From NCBI RefSeq assembly GCF_030649675.1, contig NZ_JAUTDR010000003.1:124001-188000 (forward strand): a stretch of DNA of 64,000 nt, in the 5' to 3' direction. Below the pieces are notes generated by a model. That model searched no databases. It was not told where the DNA came from and saw only the letters and a program-made list of their open reading frames with translations. Below are positions 60,172 to 64,000 of this stretch, piece by piece. Each line of letters begins with the position of its first letter. The first letter of the stretch is position 1. The stretch is from Haliea sp. E1-2-M8 (lineage in GTDB: Bacteria; Pseudomonadota; Gammaproteobacteria; Pseudomonadales; Halieaceae). A program made the position numbers and the translations under genes.

Positions 60172-61140
60172 CTAAAGCCAGCGGATTTTCCGGAACAGCG
60201 CCAGCATGCCGACTACCAGCGCGAGCATGACTCCGAGTACCGCAAAGTAGCCATAGCGCCACTGCAATTCCGGAATATGCTGGAAATTCATGCCATACAG
60301 GCCGGCGATGAACGTTATCGGGATGAACACCGCGGTGATGATGGTCAGGATCTTGATCGTGTTGTTCAGGTTGTGGGAGGTGATGGAGATGTGGCTTTCC
60401 ACCAGGTCGCCACAGATTTCATAGTACATGTGGCACAGGGTATACAGCCGCTCGCAGCGGTCGTACAGGTCCCTGCGGACGTGGTGAGTGTGGTCCTTGC
60501 CCGTGCCAAGGTGGGCGGTGCCCCCGTGCAGGATCTGCTCGGCGAGCGCCCGGTGGTAGTTGAAGATCCGGTGCAGCTTGCGCAGGCGTGAACGGTAGAC
60601 GACCAATTCCTTCATCACCGTGTCTGTTTCGTCGGCCAGCAGTGCGTCTTCGAGGCCGGCGAGGGTGTCCTCGAACTCCATCAGTTTTTCGAGGTAACGG
60701 CCGCCGACGTAGTGCAGGATGCGCATGGCAAGAATATTGGGCGTTTTCAGCAGTTTCTGTTCCTGCTCGCTGTCCCAGAAATGGCGCACGCTCACCGCAT
60801 GCCCGGGGTGGGCCGTGATCAACAGCCTTTCGCTGACCCACATTCCGACCGCCATGGGTTGCAGGTTCAGCTCCTCGTCCATGCCGCTCATGCCGCGGAA
60901 CAGGATGAAGGTATCGTGATCAAATTCCTCGACCTTGGGCGGGTGGCGCACCCGGGAGCAATCGGCGATGGCCAGCCGGTCACACTTCAGGGACAGCAGC
61001 AGACCCTGGATTTCGGCGCTGAGTTCCCCCTCGATGTCCAGCCATAGTATGCTGCCGCTTTGCTCTCGCCACTGATCGATCAGGCCCACGTCACCGTGCT
61101 GGTACTGGCCCTGCGCTGAGAGCAATTTGGTTTTTATCAT
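60172..61140 (-). CDS. zntB: CorA-family zinc/magnesium transporter (ZntB-like)
   Basis: A 322-residue CorA-superfamily channel protein: a long N-terminal cytoplasmic domain, then two C-terminal membrane helices with YGMNFQHIPEL in the loop, the GMN selectivity signature. Its length and the soluble domain sequence (SRVRHPPKVEEFDHDTFILF) are closest to ZntB-type zinc transporters, but magnesium transport cannot be excluded. Start 61140 (MIKTKLL) is preferred, with GGGGAG upstream; ATG 61167 overlaps the MscS promoter region. Confidence 0.9.
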   Translation of the reverse strand: MIKTKLLSAQGQYQHGDVGLIDQWREQSGSILWLDIEGELSAEIQGLLLSLKCDRLAIADCSRVRHPPKVEEFDHDTFILFRGMSGMDEELNLQPMAVGMWVSERLLITAHPGHAVSVRHFWDSEQEQKLLKTPNILAMRILHYVGGRYLEKLMEFEDTLAGLEDALLADETDTVMKELVVYRSRLRKLHRIFNYHRALAEQILHGGTAHLGTGKDHTHHVRRDLYDRCERLYTLCHMYYEICGDLVESHISITSHNLNNTIKILTIITAVFIPITFIAGLYGMNFQHIPELQWRYGYFAVLGVMLALVVGMLALFRKIRWL

Positions 61141-61169
61141 TCGCTGCAATCTCCCCGGGGAATTCATAC

Positions 61170-62051
61170 ATGGAAGAGCTTAACCGAATCCTGCAGACGC
61201 CTCTAATCGTTTTCGGCGACATCAGCATCAGCCTGGTGCAGATTTTCACGGTGCTGGCTTTTGTCGTGATCGGGGTGATGCTGGTGCTGTGGTCCGGCGG
61301 CTTCCTGCGCAGCCGGATGAGCAAGCGCGGTGTCGATGTCAATGTCGTCCAGCTGGTATCGCGCGCCTGGCTGATCCTGGGCATGGTGATCGTTGCCATC
61401 TCCACCCTGGACCTGCTGAGTGTGCCACTGGCGGCGTTTGCCTTTGTCTCGGGCGCGGTTGCCATCGGCTTTGGTTTCGGGGCCCAGAACATCATCAATA
61501 ACTTCATCAGCGGCTGGATCCTGATGTGGGAGCGGCCGATCAAGATCGGGGATTTTCTGGAGCTGGGGGAGGCACGAGGAACCGTCGAGTCGATCAACAC
61601 CCGCTCTACCCGCATCCGCCGGGTGGACGGCGTGCACCTGCTGATTCCCAACAGTCAGCTGCTGGAAACCACGGTGACCAACTGGACTCTGGAAGATGAC
61701 CTGGTGCGCACGTCCATTCGGGTCGGTGTCGCCTATGGCTCGGATGTCCGGCTGACTGAGTCACTGTTGTACCAGGCAGCGAACGAACACCCGGATGTTC
61801 TGGAGGAACCCGTCAAACTGGTCCTGTTCGACAATTTTGGCGACAGTGCCCTGGAATTTGAGCTCAATGTGTGGATCCACTCGACCGCCGAGCGCGGGCT
61901 AAGAATGATCCGCAGCGATCTGCGCTTCCGCATTGACGAACTGTTTCGGGAGCAGGGGATCGTAATCGCGTTCCCGCAGCGGGATGTCCATCTGGGCGGG
62001 CAGTTGCGCCTTGTGCGGGAAGAGGCAGTCAGCGCAGGTCAATCAGACTGA
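61170..62051 (+). CDS. MscS-type mechanosensitive channel
   Basis: A 293-residue small-conductance channel with three N-terminal membrane helices, the pore helix AFVSGAVAIGFGFGAQNIINNFISG (positions about 91-115; a Gly/Ala-rich pore) and the cytoplasmic beta domain starting PIKIGDFLEL. It releases osmolytes on membrane tension. It is divergent from the CorA-like gene, starting only about 30 bases away. The end overlaps the antisense 3' end of the DUF3365 gene. Confidence 0.94.
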   Translation: MEELNRILQTPLIVFGDISISLVQIFTVLAFVVIGVMLVLWSGGFLRSRMSKRGVDVNVVQLVSRAWLILGMVIVAISTLDLLSVPLAAFAFVSGAVAIGFGFGAQNIINNFISGWILMWERPIKIGDFLELGEARGTVESINTRSTRIRRVDGVHLLIPNSQLLETTVTNWTLEDDLVRTSIRVGVAYGSDVRLTESLLYQAANEHPDVLEEPVKLVLFDNFGDSALEFELNVWIHSTAERGLRMIRSDLRFRIDELFREQGIVIAFPQRDVHLGGQLRLVREEAVSAGQSD

Positions 62052-62595
62052 TTGCCCCGCGCACCTCGCCGAGACTGTAGCCGGTGGCACTATCCTCCGG
62101 ATAATACGCGGCAAGGGCTTTCTTTACCGGTTCCGCCAAGTCAGTGCCATGGCACATCAGGCACACGGGCTCAACACCCTGGGCCTGCATGTAGCGATAC
62201 TGGCCGTCGACCTTGCGCCCGTAGTTCAGCGCCTGGGCCGGAGTGCCTGCGGCCTGCTCCGCGCTGAAACGCTCAAGCACTTCCTGTTCCCAGGCATCCG
62301 GCACTGCCCGCTCCCTGTTGCGCGGTTGCAGGCTCACCCGGCGCACACTCCAGCCGGAGCTGGCGCTCAACTCATCCATCAGGGCGGGCGCAATGTTGGC
62401 GCACACGGCGGTGGCGCGGCCGGGGCCGCCCTCGGCAATGGCCTGCTGCAGCTGTGGCTTCAGTTGCCCCACAAACTGCTGCACCACCGCTTTCGCCGCA
62501 GCCTCCACCGCTGCGGCATCGCCAGCTGTGCCGCGGGGCTCGGCGCAGGCCAGGGTGGTTGTCGCCGCGATGGCCGTTATCCAGATTCTATGCAT
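62029..62595 (-). CDS. DUF3365 (Tll0287-like) haem-c-binding protein
   Basis: A 188-residue exported protein with a signal peptide or lipobox-like start (TTTLACAEP, Cys17) and one c-type haem motif CLMCH near residue 146, as in the Tll0287-like DUF3365 domain. Such domains bind haem and may sense or carry electrons in the periplasm. The last 23 bases overlap the convergent MscS gene. Confidence 0.88.
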   Translation of the reverse strand: MHRIWITAIAATTTLACAEPRGTAGDAAAVEAAAKAVVQQFVGQLKPQLQQAIAEGGPGRATAVCANIAPALMDELSASSGWSVRRVSLQPRNRERAVPDAWEQEVLERFSAEQAAGTPAQALNYGRKVDGQYRYMQAQGVEPVCLMCHGTDLAEPVKKALAAYYPEDSATGYSLGEVRGAISLIDLR

Positions 62596-62771
62596 GATGT
62601 CATCCTCTGCGGACTCACCGTGGTTAGTATAGTCCGCCAGTCGATTCTGCTCATGGTCTGGCGCAGGTTGTTCCTGTCAGTGACACATAATCTGTCCGGT
62701 TTTATAGCACATACGCCAACCACCCAAATCAGAATTTGGCAGGGCGGTATTATTAGAATGGCTGAATACAC

Positions 62772-64000
62772 TTAGCGGGCCAAAGCACGTACAACTGCAA
62801 TGGACGTGAGCGGGTGGTGCTGCCCGAAATACATGGGAGGAACCACCAGCGACGGCTTGACGAATTTTTTCACCGCATGGATCGCGCCCAACACGCTGTA
62901 CTCTGTGGTGAAAACGATTCCGTCGGGAATCTCTACAAACTGCCCAAGGAGCGCGAAGTTCTTTGAACCCGCCGGCACCACCGCAGGCCGGTCGCCCCTG
63001 GCTCTGCTGAGGAACTGGCTGGTGCTGTAGGGCAGCATGCAGGGGATGCAGGTGGAAGTATCGAGGATCTCGTTCTTCTCCCCCTTGTCCTGGTCGAACT
63101 GCAGGTGACCCAACAGCTCCTCCAGGATCTCGCGACCTGTGCACTCAGGCATGGTCTTCTTCACGAACGTGCCGATGTTGTTGGACCCCAGCGCCGTCAC
63201 CCAGATGACGCAGGTATCGCGGGGTTGGTCGGGGAACAGGGGCTGGCGGTACGTGTGGAGGTGCAGGATCCACGGTGACGCTGTGATCGGCAGCGGGCTC
63301 TGACGACCCATCTGGCGCTCCACCAACCACTCGAACTTGCGCTGGAACAATCCGCCGCGGAAGGTGACGGTAAAGGTCATCATCGTGGACTGCGAGATGT
63401 CGCGGAGGAACTGCTCGGGGCGGCCGAAGTCGGGTTGCTTGGCGGCGATCTTCTTCCACAGCGTCCAGGCCCCGCCGAGGTTCTGGGCGTTGAGCGCGGG
63501 CTGGTCCACCGGGCGGTCGTGGGTGCCGAACGAGGCATTGCTGACTATGGAGCCGATGGTCAGGAAGACGAGGTCGGTGTTGCGCACCGGGATGGAAGGC
63601 TTGGACCTTCCACTCCCGGTCTCGAGGTGGATCCTCTCAATCCACCTCTCCTTGCCGCCGGAGTCAACCTTGAAGTCTACGTTCGAGATTCTACAGTTGT
63701 AGTGGAAGTTCACGCCCTTCTTCTGCATGAAGCCCAGGGCGGGCAGTATAAAAGAATGGAAGTTGGTATAGCGAGTACGTTCCAGGGCGACCATTGTGTT
63801 CATGTTCGGCATTTCGTGAAAGAAGAGGTGCATGTAGCGCTTCATTTCCACCGCTGAATGCCACGGCTGAAAGGCAAAAAGTGCTCGCCACATGTACCAG
63901 TAATTGCTGGTGAAAAAAGCCTCGCCAAAAATATCCGTGATCCTTGCACCGTCTGGAATCAGGAACTCGGGTGTGGCTAGAAGTCTTGCCATCTTCAGTT
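62772..64000 (-). CDS. ohyA: Oleate hydratase (MCRA family), 5' end outside the window
   Basis: About 409 residues of the myosin-cross-reactive antigen family are present; the frame is open beyond the last base, so the N-terminal FAD-binding motif is missing. FAFQPWHSAVEMKRYMHLFFHEMP and NFHYNCRISNVDF (read as regions) match known oleate hydratases, which add water to the cis-9 double bond of oleate to make 10-hydroxystearate. FVEIPDGIVFTTEYSVLGAIHAV near the C terminus is also family-typical. The 176-bp gap to the DUF3365 gene contains no feature that I can identify. Confidence 0.93.
   Translation of the reverse strand, partial: LKMARLLATPEFLIPDGARITDIFGEAFFTSNYWYMWRALFAFQPWHSAVEMKRYMHLFFHEMPNMNTMVALERTRYTNFHSFILPALGFMQKKGVNFHYNCRISNVDFKVDSGGKERWIERIHLETGSGRSKPSIPVRNTDLVFLTIGSIVSNASFGTHDRPVDQPALNAQNLGGAWTLWKKIAAKQPDFGRPEQFLRDISQSTMMTFTVTFRGGLFQRKFEWLVERQMGRQSPLPITASPWILHLHTYRQPLFPDQPRDTCVIWVTALGSNNIGTFVKKTMPECTGREILEELLGHLQFDQDKGEKNEILDTSTCIPCMLPYSTSQFLSRARGDRPAVVPAGSKNFALLGQFVEIPDGIVFTTEYSVLGAIHAVKKFVKPSLVVPPMYFGQHHPLTSIAVVRALAR

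Overview
The window is a high-GC, densely packed bacterial chromosome segment. Gene order, the psp operon with a sigma-54 promoter, a long-form purC, cytochrome c' and b561 genes, an FrmA/FghA pair and an OmpR-type two-component operon all point to a gammaproteobacterium. The many acyl-CoA, wax-ester, oleate and steroid-type enzymes fit a lipid- or hydrocarbon-using marine lineage (Halieaceae/Marinobacter-like is my inference, not a measurement). No rRNA, tRNA, CRISPR array or intact transposase was seen.

Layout. 0-7.3 kb is a core block: the 3' part of purC, a lipoprotein, a rhodanese-like TIGR01244 protein, an M20 amidohydrolase overlapping a NUDIX hydrolase, cytochrome b561 facing a cytochrome c', and a 3-ketosteroid-dehydrogenase-like flavoprotein. 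About 7.3-14.1 kb is an accessory block with looser packing: a small unknown protein, a zinc-finger methyltransferase with a perfect 18-bp inverted repeat near its start, a P1-family peptidase abutting a truncated ccdB toxin next to an apparently intact ccdA antitoxin, a beta-propeller lipoprotein, a frameshifted second propeller gene with calcium-type loops, and an alternative oxidase behind a good sigma-70 promoter. 14.1-18.4 kb holds a phosphoesterase/lipid-kinase pair and a c-di-GMP protein with a degenerate cyclase domain.

18.4-34.3 kb is catabolic: a LysR regulator diverging from an omega-amino-acid transaminase, an AEC transporter, a class III CoA-transferase, a Baeyer-Villiger-like monooxygenase with an acyl-CoA dehydrogenase, an aldehyde dehydrogenase with glycerol kinase, an exported amidohydrolase, a second transaminase and gabD. 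A tandem-repeat plus REP-like cluster lies between the last two. 34.4-37.2 kb is pspF-pspABC. 37.3-45.6 kb carries formaldehyde detoxification, a frameshifted hydrolase, an SpmAB-like membrane protein, ppk1 behind a Pho box, and a DUF808 protein.

The most interesting block is 45.6-53.2 kb. Nine same-strand genes, mostly overlapping or within about 12 bp of each other, encode a thermostable-hemolysin-family protein (resembling GNAT/LuxI acyltransferases), an AMP-dependent acyl ligase, a haem-oxygenase-like diiron protein, an SDR reductase, an OmpR-type regulator with its histidine kinase, a cupredoxin, an FTR1-type iron permease and an outer-membrane-like protein. A PmrA/QseB-type direct repeat sits at the operon promoter. 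I infer a self-regulated operon that makes an acylated small molecule and links it to iron or metal handling.

53.2-64 kb has DUF924, transglutaminase, exported MsrAB, a zinc alcohol dehydrogenase, DUF853 ATPase, a wax ester synthase with a lysine-rich tail, a CorA/ZntB transporter, MscS, a haem-binding DUF3365 protein and the 3' part of an oleate hydratase gene.
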